In this document: in pieces, positions 8,826 through 17,909 of the stretch
Layout: every line of letters begins with the position of its first letter
Position numbering within the stretch: position 1 is the first letter of the stretch
Position numbers and translations under genes: made by a program
From: Desulfoprunum benzoelyticum
GTDB lineage: Bacteria; Desulfobacterota; Desulfobulbia; Desulfobulbales; Desulfocapsaceae
Direction of reading: 5' to 3'
Length of the DNA stretch: 64,000 nt
Assembly (NCBI RefSeq): GCF_014201505.1
Contig: NZ_JACHEO010000001.1
Coordinates: forward strand, 434,001-498,000
Notes under the pieces: model-generated
Seen by the model: only the letters and a program-made list of their open reading frames with translations
What the model was told of the DNA's origin: nothing
The model's database searches: none

Positions 8826-9712
8826 AAATACTTCTTACCGGCGCTTCCGGACTTGTCGGCAGCGCCCTGGCCGAATCACTGTTCCAGCAAGGTCACAGCA
8901 TCCGGCCGCTGCGCCGGCACAAGGACAAGAACCGGGATCGGTTGTGGGATACCGAAGCGCTTGACGCCGACGCCGATCAAACCCCCTTCGACGTCGTGAT
9001 CAATCTGGCAGGGGAAAACGTCGCCAACAAGCGCTGGAATGCGCAACAAAAGGAGAAAATCCTGCGCAGTCGGGTGGACGGCACCGGGGAACTGGTGGAC
9101 TATATCAGCCAGCCCGGCAAACGGCCGAAACTGTTGATCTGCGCCTCGGCGACCGGCTATTACGGCAACCGCGGCGACGCCATCGTCGACGAGCGGTCGC
9201 CGGTCGGATCCGGGTTTCTCGCCGAGGTGTGTCGTCAGTGGGAAGAAACGGCAATGAAGGCGGAGCTGGCGGGAATCAGGGTGGTGATCCTCCGCTTCGG
9301 CATGGTCCTGAGCCCGCGCGGCGGGGCGCTGCACAAGATGCTGCCGGCATTCAAGGCGGGGGTCGGCGGGGTTATCGGCGACGGCAACCAGTATATCGGC
9401 TGGATCAGCATCAACGACCTCGCCGGGATCGTCAATTTCGTGATCAACAACGAAGCGGCGACCGGCGCGTTCAACGCCGTCACCTCCACCCCGGTGACCA
9501 ACAGGGTCTTTGTCAAGACCCTCGGCGAGGTCCTCAGGAGGCCGACGATCATGCCGGCCCCGGCCTTTCTGGTCCGGTTGCTGTTCGGAGAGATGGCTGA
9601 CGAGATGGTGCTCAGCAGTTGCCGGGTCATCCCGACCCGGCTGCTCGAGGCCGGTTACCGGTTCAAGGAGGAGGATCTGCGCCAGGTCCTGCTCTCCTGC
9701 ACCGGCAATTAA
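8822..9712 (+). CDS. TIGR01777/YfcH-type NAD-dependent epimerase
   Basis: A 296 aa extended-SDR protein. It begins with the NAD(P)-binding loop TGASGLVGSAL, then has the family's hallmark NLAGENVANKRW, SRVDGTGELV, the YYGNRGD segment in place of the usual YxxxK, and GSGFLAEVCRQWE. The C-terminus has the DUF1731-like stretch (PAPAFLVRLLFGEMADEMVLSSCRVIPTRLLEAGYRF). Such proteins are widespread but of unclear substrate. The ATG overlaps the stop of the YgbA-type gene by four bases. Confidence 0.9.
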   Translation: MKILLTGASGLVGSALAESLFQQGHSIRPLRRHKDKNRDRLWDTEALDADADQTPFDVVINLAGENVANKRWNAQQKEKILRSRVDGTGELVDYISQPGKRPKLLICASATGYYGNRGDAIVDERSPVGSGFLAEVCRQWEETAMKAELAGIRVVILRFGMVLSPRGGALHKMLPAFKAGVGGVIGDGNQYIGWISINDLAGIVNFVINNEAATGAFNAVTSTPVTNRVFVKTLGEVLRRPTIMPAPAFLVRLLFGEMADEMVLSSCRVIPTRLLEAGYRFKEEDLRQVLLSCTGN

Positions 9713-9724
9713 CAGAGATAGGTC

Positions 9725-10615
9725 CTATTCCCCGGTAATCCGCTGCAGCGCTTCGAGGTAGCGGGACCGAGTCTTGTCGACGATCTCCGCCGGCAGCGGC
9801 GGTGGCGGCGGGGTCTTGTCCCAGGTCAGCGATGACAGGTAATCACGCAGGAACTGCTTGTCGTAGCTCGGCTGCCCCTGCCCCGGCGCATAGCGGTCGA
9901 GCGGCCAGAACCGCGACGAATCGGGAGTCAGGACCTCATCGATCAGGATGAGTTTGTCGTCTTTCACGCCCAGTTCGAATTTGGTGTCGGCGATGATGAT
10001 TCCCTTCTGCAGGGCGTAATCGGCAGCCCGCTGGTAGAGGCGGGTGCTGATCGTCGCGATCTCCCGGGCCCGGTCGGCGCCGACGATCTTCTCCATCGCC
10101 GCCAGCGAGATATTTTCATCATGGGTGCCCAGCTCGGCCTTGGTCGAGGGGGTGAACAGCGGCTCGGCGAACTTGTCCGATTCCCGCATCCCCGGCGGCA
10201 GGACGAAGCCGCAGACGGTGGTATCCTGCTTGTAGGCGCTCCAGAACGACCCCGAAATATAGCCGCGGACGATGCACTCGATCGGCAGCGGCCGGGTCTT
10301 CCACACCAGCATGGACCTCCCCCGCAGCTCGTCGGCGTAGGGACGGCAGACCGCCGGATAGTCATCAACATCGGCGGTGATCAGATGATTGTCGACGATA
10401 TCCGCCAGCAGTTCGAACCAGAACAGCGAGAGCCGGGTCAGGATCTCGCCCTTGCCGGGGATGACATCGTCCATCACCACGTCATAGGCCGAGATCCGAT
10501 CGGTCGCCACCATCAGCAGCAGGTCGTCGAAGCCCGGCAGGGCGTACATATCCCGGACCTTGCCGCGGTGCACAAGGATCAAGTCGGCAAAATCGGTCGT
10601 CTTCACGATCGTCAT
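9725..10615 (-). CDS. purC: phosphoribosylaminoimidazole-succinocarboxamide synthase
   Basis: SAICAR synthetase of purine biosynthesis, joining CAIR and aspartate with ATP. The 296 aa protein shows HRGKVRDMY near the N-terminus, TDRISAYDVVM, ECIVRGYISGSFW, FTPSTKAELGTHDENIS and the metal/substrate stretch IIADTKFELG...LIDEVLTPDSSRFW. Length fits the longer eukaryote/deltaproteobacterial-type PurC. The ATG at 10615 was chosen because AGGAA precedes it by the right distance; an upstream in-frame ATG overlaps the preceding gene. It follows the DUF3108 gene by 10 bases. Confidence 0.97.
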   Translation of the reverse strand: MTIVKTTDFADLILVHRGKVRDMYALPGFDDLLLMVATDRISAYDVVMDDVIPGKGEILTRLSLFWFELLADIVDNHLITADVDDYPAVCRPYADELRGRSMLVWKTRPLPIECIVRGYISGSFWSAYKQDTTVCGFVLPPGMRESDKFAEPLFTPSTKAELGTHDENISLAAMEKIVGADRAREIATISTRLYQRAADYALQKGIIIADTKFELGVKDDKLILIDEVLTPDSSRFWPLDRYAPGQGQPSYDKQFLRDYLSSLTWDKTPPPPPLPAEIVDKTRSRYLEALQRITGE

Positions 10616-10625
10616 AGAGATTCCT

Positions 10626-11543
10626 TCAGTTGGTATGTTCTTCATTGGTTCCGCCGGACACTCGGTCGGCGGCCGCCACCGGCTTCTCAGCCTTCTTCCC
10701 CTTGCCCGGAACCGCCCCGTGGTACTGCGGGCAGCGGGTATTGTAATAGCTGACCAGGTCCAGGGTCAAGGAACCGATCACCAGTTTTGAATTGATCCGC
10801 ACCGGCACCCGGCACTGATCGTCGGTATACCAGATGACCGTATCCCCACTCTTGTCGTACAGCCCCTTGAACTCGAGGATCGGCGTCACCTGCATGGTTT
10901 CGACCGTTCCCAGGACTGTCCCCTCCAGGGTTTCCCGGGCCAGGACCTTGACCTGGACCTCGTTGCGCCGTTTATCGGCAAAGGTCGGAACCAGAAAGGC
11001 CTGGCCGACCGTAAACGGCATGACCCGACTGCCGAGAAAGGCCGAAAACTCGTTATGGATCGGCGCCTCCACCATGTAGGTGGTCGAAGGGTCGTCGTTC
11101 TTCTTGTACCAGATCCTGCCGGTCTGCTGATTGTACCTCGTCAGGCGATAGGCCTCGTAATTGAACCCTTCCTTCTGTTTGACTTCGTACCGCGACGGCA
11201 GGCGGTCCCGGCCGAGCACCGTCGTCACATGCACGTCCCGGACCGGGTAGATCCCGTGGATGGCGCCGTTCTCGGTGGTGATGACCGTCTTGACCAGGTG
11301 CGTCGCCGTCTTCATCCCCTTGATCCGCTTGATCTCCAGGCTCAACTCGCCGATCTTCACCCCGCCGGTCCAGAAGACCTCGTACAGCATCTTTTCACCG
11401 TCGACATAGGCCGTCTCCAGCAGTTCCTGGTCAATCACGCCATAGGGGAGAGCGCCGGCGGCAGACGTCTCCTCGGCAGCGGCGGCAGCGGCAGGCAGTA
11501 CCAGGCCGAGCAGCAGGACAATGGTCCGGAAATATCGTCTCAT
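10626..11543 (-). CDS. DUF3108 domain-containing exported protein
   Basis: A 305 aa protein with a signal peptide (TIVLLLGLVLPAAAAAA) and a beta-rich body typical of DUF3108: LLYEVFWTGGVKIGEL-like start, conversion to IWYTDDQCRVPVRINSKLVIGSLTLDLVSY near the end. DUF3108 proteins are periplasmic or outer-membrane-associated and of unknown role. It sits between ubiA and purC on the same strand with only four bases to ubiA. The C-terminal ~30 residues are polar and low in complexity. Confidence 0.85.
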   Translation of the reverse strand: MRRYFRTIVLLLGLVLPAAAAAAEETSAAGALPYGVIDQELLETAYVDGEKMLYEVFWTGGVKIGELSLEIKRIKGMKTATHLVKTVITTENGAIHGIYPVRDVHVTTVLGRDRLPSRYEVKQKEGFNYEAYRLTRYNQQTGRIWYKKNDDPSTTYMVEAPIHNEFSAFLGSRVMPFTVGQAFLVPTFADKRRNEVQVKVLARETLEGTVLGTVETMQVTPILEFKGLYDKSGDTVIWYTDDQCRVPVRINSKLVIGSLTLDLVSYYNTRCPQYHGAVPGKGKKAEKPVAAADRVSGGTNEEHTN

Positions 11544-11547
11544 CTCC

Positions 11548-12408
11548 TCAGTTCTCCATGGTCAGCAGGGACAGCAGGGTGGCGATGAAAATGGTCAGAC
11601 TGATGAAACCGTTCATCGAAAAGAACGAGGCCTTGATCCGCGACAGATCGCGCGGGGTCACGATCAGATGCTGGTAGAACAGGGCCCCGGCGGTCAGCGC
11701 CAGGCCGAGATAGTACCAGTGGTTGAGACCCATCACCACCCCGGTGGCGGTGAACAGCAGAAAGGCGAGGACGTGGAAGAAAACGGCAAGGCGGAAGGCC
11801 CTTTGCCGCCCGAGCCGCGACGGCAGCGAAAAGAGATCGCTGTCCTTGTCGAAGTCGGCATCGAGGCAGGCATAGATGGTGTCGAAACCGGCCACCCAGA
11901 ACAGCACCCCGGCGGAGAGGACGAAGGGGTAGCCGGCCAGACTCCCCGTCACCGCGACCCAGCCGCCCAGCGGAGAAATGGCCAGGGCCAGACCGAGGAC
12001 GATGTGGCAGAGGCTGGTGAAACGCTTGGTGTAGGAGTAGAACAGCGTCAGGGCCAGGGCGAAGGGGGAGATCTGCAGGGTCAGGGGGTTGAGCCGGGCG
12101 CAGGCGAAAAAGAACAGCAGGGCCGAGAGCACCACCATCGCCCAGGCCTCGGCCATCTTGACCTCGCCGCTGGGGATGGCCCGGTTGGCGGTGCGGGGAT
12201 TGGCCTGGTCGAAACGCCAGTCGACGATCCGGTTGAACCCCATGGCGGCGGTCCGCGCCCCGACCATCGCCACAGCCACCCACACGATGACGGTCGCTCC
12301 CGGCACCCCGCCGGCCGCCAGGCAGGCGCCGGTAAAGGCAAAGGGCATCGCGAAGATCGTCAGCTCGAACTTGATCATCTCGGCCAGGATGGCGATTTTC
12401 TTCAGCAC
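11548..12408 (-). CDS. UbiA-family prenyltransferase (probable MqnP-type)
   Basis: Integral-membrane prenyltransferase that attaches a polyprenyl chain to an aromatic ring. It has many hydrophobic helices and both Asp-rich motifs: NRIVDWRFDQANPRT (first, NxxxD) and YACLDADFDKDSD (second). Adjacent ubiX and mqnA/C/E genes argue that it prenylates the futalosine-pathway intermediate (MqnP role) rather than 4-hydroxybenzoate for ubiquinone. The GTG at 12408 was chosen because it overlaps the ubiX stop (GTGCTGA) and gives the usual N-terminus (KKIAILAEMIKFELTIFAMPFAF); GTG at 12426 is also possible. Confidence 0.9.
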   Translation of the reverse strand: MLKKIAILAEMIKFELTIFAMPFAFTGACLAAGGVPGATVIVWVAVAMVGARTAAMGFNRIVDWRFDQANPRTANRAIPSGEVKMAEAWAMVVLSALLFFFACARLNPLTLQISPFALALTLFYSYTKRFTSLCHIVLGLALAISPLGGWVAVTGSLAGYPFVLSAGVLFWVAGFDTIYACLDADFDKDSDLFSLPSRLGRQRAFRLAVFFHVLAFLLFTATGVVMGLNHWYYLGLALTAGALFYQHLIVTPRDLSRIKASFFSMNGFISLTIFIATLLSLLTMEN

Positions 12409-12983
12409 AGGGGCTCGTCCCCCCACCGTTTACGATTCGCGACCTGTATTCCCAGCTGATCGGCGAGCCGCCAGGCACAGGTCTGGGCCGCCTCTTCCAG
12501 CGTTGCCGGCCGGAGATAATGGCCGGGCAGCGGCGGACAGATGATTGCACCGGCGTCATGGGCGGTCAGCATGTTCTGGAGATGGGTGCGGTTGAAGGGG
12601 GTTTCCCGGACCGCCAGGACCAGGGTTCGCCTCTCCTTCAGCATGACATCGGCGGCACGGTGGATCAGGTTGATAGAGAGGCCCGAGGCGATCGCCGCCA
12701 GGGTCCCCATCGAACAGGGGAGGACGATCATGCCCCCGTAGCGGCTCGATCCCGAGGCCGGCGGGGCGGCGAAATCGTCATGTTCAAACCAGCGGGCGAT
12801 GGCGGGGAGAGCCGCCGGGTCGATCCCCTCCTCCATCTCCAGGACCTTGCGCCCGGAGGGGGAACAGATCCCATGGACCTCGATGCCGCTGGCGGCGATG
12901 ACTCTGAGAAAGGCTCGGAGATAGAGCATGCCGCTGGCGCCGGTGACGGCGACAAGCAGTCTGTGGGGGGCTCCAGTTTGCAT
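12402..12983 (-). CDS. ubiX: flavin prenyltransferase, UbiX family
   Basis: Makes prenylated FMN, the cofactor of UbiD-type decarboxylases, here probably for menaquinone synthesis. The 193 aa protein shows the flavin-binding VAVTGASGMLY (residues about 11-21), the LPCSMGTLAAIASGLS stretch, the Arg/Glu-containing RRTLVLAVRETPFN and the IICPPLPGHYLRP C-terminal part. Two usual substitutions are absent, so it looks active. It overlaps ubiA and follows mqnA by 37 bases. A UbiD partner is not in this window. Confidence 0.93.
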   Translation of the reverse strand: MQTGAPHRLLVAVTGASGMLYLRAFLRVIAASGIEVHGICSPSGRKVLEMEEGIDPAALPAIARWFEHDDFAAPPASGSSRYGGMIVLPCSMGTLAAIASGLSINLIHRAADVMLKERRTLVLAVRETPFNRTHLQNMLTAHDAGAIICPPLPGHYLRPATLEEAAQTCAWRLADQLGIQVANRKRWGDEPLC

Positions 12984-13020
12984 GGTTGATCCGCCGGCGG
13001 TAGTGGTTCTTTCCCGTCTG

Positions 13021-13884
13021 TCAGGCGGCAGCGGGCAGTCTGTGGATCTTCAGCGGCAGGGCCGCGGCCGAGGCCTCGCCCCTGGCTATCAGATAGCCGA
13101 AATACTTCTCCAGGGCGAGCTGTTTTTCCGCCCCGAGATCGTGCTCGATCGCCCGCAGATAAGCGTAGCAATCCTCGCAATCCATCGGAATGCGCGGGGC
13201 GACCCGGGAGCAGATCAGATACATCTCCTCCCGTCCCCGGGCCCGGCAGCGCAGGAACTCCCGGTGGATCTCGGCCAATTCCCCGGCATGGCTGCGGCAG
13301 TACTCCTCCCGCACCGCAAAAACGGCGAAGACAAAGGGCAGTCCGGTTTCCCGCTTCCAGATCTCGCCCAGATCATAGCGATAGCGGAAGCGGTCTTCCC
13401 GGGCCAGCCGCAGGGCATCATCGCCGATCGCCAGCACCGCCGTGACCTGAGCGGCAACGGTCCGGGTGTCGCCAGTGGCGTAGACCGGTCTGACGCCGAC
13501 AAATTCCTCGAGGATCACCCGCACCAGGGCCGCCGAGGTCTTCGACTGGCTGGTGAGCAGCACCGACCGGCCGTCAAGCCCTTCCAGCGGTTCGCGGGAG
13601 AACAGAAACACCGATCCCACCGGCCCGTTGGCGCTGATCGACAGGTCTTCCATGATGCGGTAGTTCTCCGGCCGCTCACTGTATTCAAATGAGGACACGA
13701 CGCCGATGTCGAGCTCGCCGGCGGCCAGCATCCGGCACAACGCCGCCGGCGCATCCTCGTGCACCAGCCAGTCCTGCCGTCGAACGGTCTCCTTCCAGAC
13801 CTCGTAGATCGGAGCGGTATTGATATAGTTGACCATACCGATCCGGCATCCGGATCTTCGATCTGTATTGTTCATGAAGTTCAT
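13021..13884 (-). CDS. mqnA: chorismate dehydratase
   Basis: Converts chorismate to 3-[(1-carboxyvinyl)oxy]benzoate, the first step of the futalosine route. The 287 aa protein has the periplasmic-binding-protein-like fold of MqnA with GMVNYINTAPIY near the N-terminus, PAALCRMLAAGELDIGVVSSFEY, LTSQSKTSAALVRVILEEF and AVLAIGDDALRL. ATG at 13884 is preferred: GAGGTG lies about 15 bases upstream, while the first in-frame start is a TTG overlapping mqnC. It follows mqnC directly and precedes ubiX. Confidence 0.93.
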   Translation of the reverse strand: MNFMNNTDRRSGCRIGMVNYINTAPIYEVWKETVRRQDWLVHEDAPAALCRMLAAGELDIGVVSSFEYSERPENYRIMEDLSISANGPVGSVFLFSREPLEGLDGRSVLLTSQSKTSAALVRVILEEFVGVRPVYATGDTRTVAAQVTAVLAIGDDALRLAREDRFRYRYDLGEIWKRETGLPFVFAVFAVREEYCRSHAGELAEIHREFLRCRARGREEMYLICSRVAPRIPMDCEDCYAYLRAIEHDLGAEKQLALEKYFGYLIARGEASAAALPLKIHRLPAAA

Positions 13885-13906
13885 ACCAGGAGGACCGATT
13901 GACACC

Positions 13907-14971
13907 TCAGACAAGGGAATAATCCATGCGCCGCTGCCGCGGGGTGAAGCCGGCGTCTTCCACCAGCCGGCAGATCTCCTCTTTTGTCAGCCGGAAGCTG
14001 ATGCCGGCGGCGGCGACGACGTTTTCCTCTATCATCGTGCTGCCGAAATCATTGGCGCCGAAGAACAGGGACAGCTGGGCGATTTTCGGCCCCTGAGTGA
14101 CCCACGAGGCCTGGACATTGGCAAAGTTGTCGAGATAGAGGCGCGACAGGGCGAGGGTCCGCAGGTAGCCCGTAGCGGTCGTCTTCTCGATTCCGGCCAG
14201 CACCGTGTTGTCCGGCTGGAACGGCCAGGGGATGAAGGCGGTGAAGCCGCCGGTACGATCCTGCAACCCGCGCAGGCGGCGGAGATGCTCGAGCCGCTCG
14301 GCCATGATCTCGATGTGACCGAACATCATCGTCGCCGTCGTCCGCAGGCCCTGATGGTGCGCCTCTTCCATCACTTCCAGCCACTGGTCGGCACTGCACT
14401 TGCGCGGCGCCGCCGCCTGACGGACCCGATCGCAGAGGATCTCGGCCCCGCCGCCGGGGATCGAATCGAGGCCGGCGGCGACCAGCCGCTGCAGCACCTG
14501 CCGCACCGGCAGACCGGACAGCTGCGCGAAATGCCAGACCTCCGGCGGCGAGAAGCCGTGGGTGTGGATGCCGCGAGTCTTGATGAAGCGCAGCATCTCC
14601 TCGTAATATTCCAGAGGCAGATCGGGATGCAAGCCGCCCTGGAGCAGGATCTGGGTGCCGCCGAGGGCCTTGGTCTCGTCGATCTTGTGCCCGAGCTCGT
14701 CAAAGGACAGCAGGTAGCCGCCCCGATCCTCCGGCGTCTTGAAGAAGGCACAGAACTTGCAGGCCGAGATGCAGATGTCGGTGTAGTTGATGTTACGGTC
14801 GATGACGTAGGTGACGATCCGCTCGGGATGGAGGCGACGGCGCACGGCATCGGCGAGAAAGGCGAGGTCGTAGAGACCGGCCCGCTCCGCCAGGAGAAGG
14901 AAATCGTCGTCGCCAAGCCGCCCGCCGTCGCTCAGGCGGGCCTGAATGTCCGCAATCCGCCGGTCCGTCAT
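13907..14971 (-). CDS. mqnC: cyclic dehypoxanthinyl futalosine synthase (radical SAM)
   Basis: Radical SAM enzyme that cyclises dehypoxanthine futalosine. The 354 aa protein carries the 4Fe-4S motif CISACKFC (CX3CX2C) preceded by RNINYTDIC, the segment LGGTQILLQGGLHPDLPLEYYEEM, SPPEVWHF and GLDSIPGGGAE, followed by the TTATMMFGHIE strand that MqnC and MqnE share. LLQGGLHP (rather than VVGGIHP) separates it from the MqnE next door. It lies between mqnE and mqnA with gaps of 9 and 22 bases. Confidence 0.94.
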   Translation of the reverse strand: MTDRRIADIQARLSDGGRLGDDDFLLLAERAGLYDLAFLADAVRRRLHPERIVTYVIDRNINYTDICISACKFCAFFKTPEDRGGYLLSFDELGHKIDETKALGGTQILLQGGLHPDLPLEYYEEMLRFIKTRGIHTHGFSPPEVWHFAQLSGLPVRQVLQRLVAAGLDSIPGGGAEILCDRVRQAAAPRKCSADQWLEVMEEAHHQGLRTTATMMFGHIEIMAERLEHLRRLRGLQDRTGGFTAFIPWPFQPDNTVLAGIEKTTATGYLRTLALSRLYLDNFANVQASWVTQGPKIAQLSLFFGANDFGSTMIEENVVAAAGISFRLTKEEICRLVEDAGFTPRQRRMDYSLV

Positions 14972-14980
14972 CGCCGCCCC

Positions 14981-16087
14981 TCAGCCCTCGGTCCCATGGA
15001 CCCGGAGGACATTGTACAGGGTATCGCGTTCGACCGGCACCCGCCCGGCCTCCCGGATCAACCGCACCAGGGTGGTGCTGCCGATGGCCTGGTCGGTGTC
15101 GGCGCCGGCCATGTGGGTGATGACCTCCTCCTTGACCGTGCCGTCCATGTCGTCGGCGCCGAACGACAGCGCGATCTGGGCCAGCTTCGGCCCGATCATC
15201 ACCCAGTAGGCCTTGATGTGCGGGAAGTTGTCGAGGAACAGCCGGGCGACGGCGATGTTCTTCAGGTCGTCGATGCCGGTGGTTTTCGACAGCCCGGCCA
15301 GCGCCGTATTCTGGGGATGGAAGGCCAGCGGGATGAAGGCGAGGAAGCCGCCGGTCTCATCCTGGGCCTGGCGCAGGGCGGCGAGATGCTCCAGCCGTTC
15401 CTCGATCGTCTCGACATGGCCGTAGAGCATCGTCGCGTTGGTGCGGAGACCGTGGCGGTGGGCGGTCTTGGCGATCTCGAGCCAGTCGTCGCCGGACAGC
15501 TTTTTCTCGCAGGTCAGCCGGCGGATGCGGGGGCTGAAGACCTCGGCGCCGCCGCCCGGCATCGAGCCGAGCCCGGCCTCCTTCAGGACCTCGAGGGTGT
15601 CGCCGACCGATTTGCCGGCCAGTCCGGCCAGATGGGCGATTTCGACGCAGGTGAAGGCCTGGATGTGGACCTCCGGCCGCTCCGCCCTGATCCCGCGCAG
15701 CATCTCGAGGTAGTAAGAGAAGGGCAGATCGGGATGGATGCCGCCGACGACGTGGATCTCGGTGATCGGCTCGTCGAGCCGCTCCCGGACCTTGCGCCTG
15801 ACCTCGTCGACCGACATCTCGTAGGCCTTGTCGGCCCCCTTCTCCTTACCGAAGGCGCAGAATTTGCACAGGTTGGTGCAGATGTTGGAGTAGTTGATGT
15901 GCTGGTTGTAGATGAAGTAGGCGCGGTCGCCGTTGAGCCGGGTACGGACGATATCGGCCAGATAGCCGAGGGCGAGGATGTCGTGGCTGCGATAGAGCTG
16001 CAGGCCCTCATCGTGGGTCAGACGTCGACCCGTTTCAACCTTGTCAAGAATCGCGCCGAAACCGGCCTGTTCAATGTATTTTTTCAC
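14981..16087 (-). CDS. mqnE: aminofutalosine synthase (radical SAM)
   Basis: Radical SAM enzyme that joins the chorismate-derived enol ether to SAM to give aminofutalosine. It has the cluster motif CTNLCKFC after NQHINYSNIC, VVGGIHPDLPFSYYLEM, GLGSMPGGGAEVFS and NATMLYGHVE. The start is uncertain. The frame opens at a TTG at 16147 overlapping the rpoD stop, but that stretch contains the rpoD terminator; GTG at 16087 gives the normal family length (368 aa, starting KKYIEQAGFGAILDKV). No good ribosome site precedes it. The gene heads the mqnE-mqnC-mqnA-ubiX-ubiA run. Confidence 0.92.
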   Translation of the reverse strand: MKKYIEQAGFGAILDKVETGRRLTHDEGLQLYRSHDILALGYLADIVRTRLNGDRAYFIYNQHINYSNICTNLCKFCAFGKEKGADKAYEMSVDEVRRKVRERLDEPITEIHVVGGIHPDLPFSYYLEMLRGIRAERPEVHIQAFTCVEIAHLAGLAGKSVGDTLEVLKEAGLGSMPGGGAEVFSPRIRRLTCEKKLSGDDWLEIAKTAHRHGLRTNATMLYGHVETIEERLEHLAALRQAQDETGGFLAFIPLAFHPQNTALAGLSKTTGIDDLKNIAVARLFLDNFPHIKAYWVMIGPKLAQIALSFGADDMDGTVKEEVITHMAGADTDQAIGSTTLVRLIREAGRVPVERDTLYNVLRVHGTEG

Positions 16088-16089
16088 GG

Positions 16090-16120
16090 CAATAAAAAAG
16101 CCGGGCGATGCACCCGGCTT
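16090..16120 (-). terminator. rho-independent terminator after rpoD
   Basis: On the minus strand AAGCCGGG pairs with CCCGGCTT across a 7-base loop and is followed by TTTTTTATT. It lies 24 bases past the rpoD stop and just before the chosen mqnE start, so it should end most rpoD transcripts and leave mqnE dependent on readthrough or a local promoter. Confidence 0.8.
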
Positions 16121-16143
16121 GTCCTTGAGATAATGGGTGAGTG

Positions 16144-17481
16144 TCAATCGATGAAGAACTTCAGCTTCTCCCGCCGGCTCGAGTGCCGCAAGCGGTTGAG
16201 CGCCTTCTTCTCGATCTGGCGGATACGCTCGCGGGAGACATTGAAGCGCTTGCCGATCTCCTCGAGGGTGTATTCCGCCTTCTCACCGATGCCGAAGCGC
16301 AGGCGGATGATCTTTTCCTCGCGCTCGCTGAGGGTGGAGAGGATCTCGGTCACCCGGCCGGCCAGTTCCCGGGTCTGGACCGCATCGTAGGGAGACTGCG
16401 ATTCCTGGTTTTCGAGGAAATCGCCAAGGGTCGAGTCATCGTCGCCGACCGGGGTCTCGAGTGAGATCGGTTCCCGCGATGCCTCGAGGATCGACAGGAT
16501 CTTGTCCATCGGCAGGTTGGTCGCCTTCGAGATCTCGAGCGGCGTCGGTTCCCGCCCCAGTTCTTTGAACAGGGCGTAGAATGCCTTGAAGAACTGGCTG
16601 CGCAGCTCGAGAAAGTGCACCGGCAGCCTGATGGTCCTGGTCTTGTCGAGGATGGCCCTGGTGATCGCCTGGCGGATCCACCAGCTGGCGTAGGTCGAAA
16701 ACTTGTTGCCCTTGGTGTAGTCGAAGCGGAACACCGCCCGCATCAGCCCGAGGTTGCCTTCCTGGATCAGATCGGCCAGGGTCAGGCCCTGGTGCATGTA
16801 GCGCTTGGCGATCGACACCACCAGGCGGAGATTGGCCCGGATCATCGTGTCCTTGGCGATCTCGATCGACCGGCTGTAGGCCTCGAGCTTGGCCTGCAGC
16901 TCGAACAATTCACGGATATCCGGATATTTTTTCGATGCACTGGCCACCGAATAGCGCATGAAATTCAACTGCTGCTTCTTCGGTTTGAGGGTCGGGTCGC
17001 GTTTTTCCCAGAGATCGATGCGCTCGGTCAGGAGACGCATCTCCTTGACGCCGGATCCATCCTCCCGGATCGCCTGGATGATCGACTCGAATCCCTGGCG
17101 GATGGTCTTGCTGTACTTCGCCTCTTCCTCAGGGGTCAGGAGATCGAAGCGCCCCATCTCCCGCAGGTAGGTGGTGGTGGTCTCCTCGGCTTCGTGGACG
17201 TCGTCCTCGCCGCTGCTGCCGATCATCTCGTCCTTGAGTTCATCAATATCCAGCGATGCCTCATCCTTCTTCTCCCAGATCTCTCCGGAAAGGGTCCGTT
17301 TTTCTCCAGACTCCTCGATGGTGACAATCTCGATGTCGTGGGCACCAAGAAAATTGAAAATACTCTCTATTGCACTCGGATCCTTGATATCTTCAGGCAA
17401 CAGTTCATTCAGGTCGCTGAAACTGATACACCCTTCCGATTTTCCGGCCTTGAGAAGATTTTCTTTAAGTTCTGACAGCAC
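16144..17481 (-). CDS. rpoD: RNA polymerase primary sigma factor (short RpoD)
   Basis: Sigma-70 family factor of 445 aa. It has a region 1.1-like N-terminus (residues ~1-55), region 1.2 (TTTYLREMGRFDLLTPEEE), region 2 (ANLRLVVSIAKRYMHQGLTLADLIQEGNLGLMRAVFRFDYTKGNKFSTYASWWIRQAI), region 3, and region 4 with the -35-binding HTH (YTLEEIGKRFNVSRERIRQIEKKALNRLRH). The acidic spacer of many proteobacterial RpoD proteins is short here. Region 1.1 and the perfect region 2.4 argue for the housekeeping factor; a group-2 sigma is the alternative. It is followed by a strong terminator. Confidence 0.9.
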   Translation of the reverse strand: MLSELKENLLKAGKSEGCISFSDLNELLPEDIKDPSAIESIFNFLGAHDIEIVTIEESGEKRTLSGEIWEKKDEASLDIDELKDEMIGSSGEDDVHEAEETTTTYLREMGRFDLLTPEEEAKYSKTIRQGFESIIQAIREDGSGVKEMRLLTERIDLWEKRDPTLKPKKQQLNFMRYSVASASKKYPDIRELFELQAKLEAYSRSIEIAKDTMIRANLRLVVSIAKRYMHQGLTLADLIQEGNLGLMRAVFRFDYTKGNKFSTYASWWIRQAITRAILDKTRTIRLPVHFLELRSQFFKAFYALFKELGREPTPLEISKATNLPMDKILSILEASREPISLETPVGDDDSTLGDFLENQESQSPYDAVQTRELAGRVTEILSTLSEREEKIIRLRFGIGEKAEYTLEEIGKRFNVSRERIRQIEKKALNRLRHSSRREKLKFFID

Positions 17482-17909
17482 TGAAATACCACTCCATTGC
17501 TTGGATTTATAAGATTACCGGGTGCGCAGGTTGCAGTTGATCGATAATCTATCTGATATGATAGAGATTGCCTCTGTAGAAATCCTTGTTTGAAAATTCA
17601 CCGGCAGAATCCCTTCTCAACGAACCGCGGCATGGCTGCAAAACATTCAATGTTAATTCATCATCAACAAAAAAGCAATTTGTTAAAATTGGACACAGGG
17701 CCATCAACAATGTGCTGGTAAAAACGCCGTTATCCATGGCAAGATACACGGGTACAAAGGGGAAGGAAGGCTGCGGTAATCACTGTCTCATATTATATCA
17801 TTCTTCAACCGAGATACAAGCCCGCGCCCCGTGCTTTTCCGCCATGAGGCCGCCTGCTGCTCCCATCATACCGAATTAACATATTTTTTCATACAGCGAG
17901 ACCAAAACT
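17482..17909. other. AT-rich divergent intergenic region
   Basis: About 430 bases between rpoD (minus) and malQ (plus), clearly poorer in GC than its surroundings. It must hold both promoters. An open frame at 17586-17879 has no ribosome site and no recognisable sequence, so I do not call a gene. Confidence 0.5.

Noticed and set aside
13829..16390. An 853-codon plus-strand open frame
   Set aside because: Antisense shadow of mqnA, mqnC and mqnE, whose radical-SAM motifs are unambiguous on the minus strand.
17586..17879. 97-codon gene between rpoD and malQ
   Set aside because: No ribosome site, no family pattern, and low-complexity composition; treated as noncoding.
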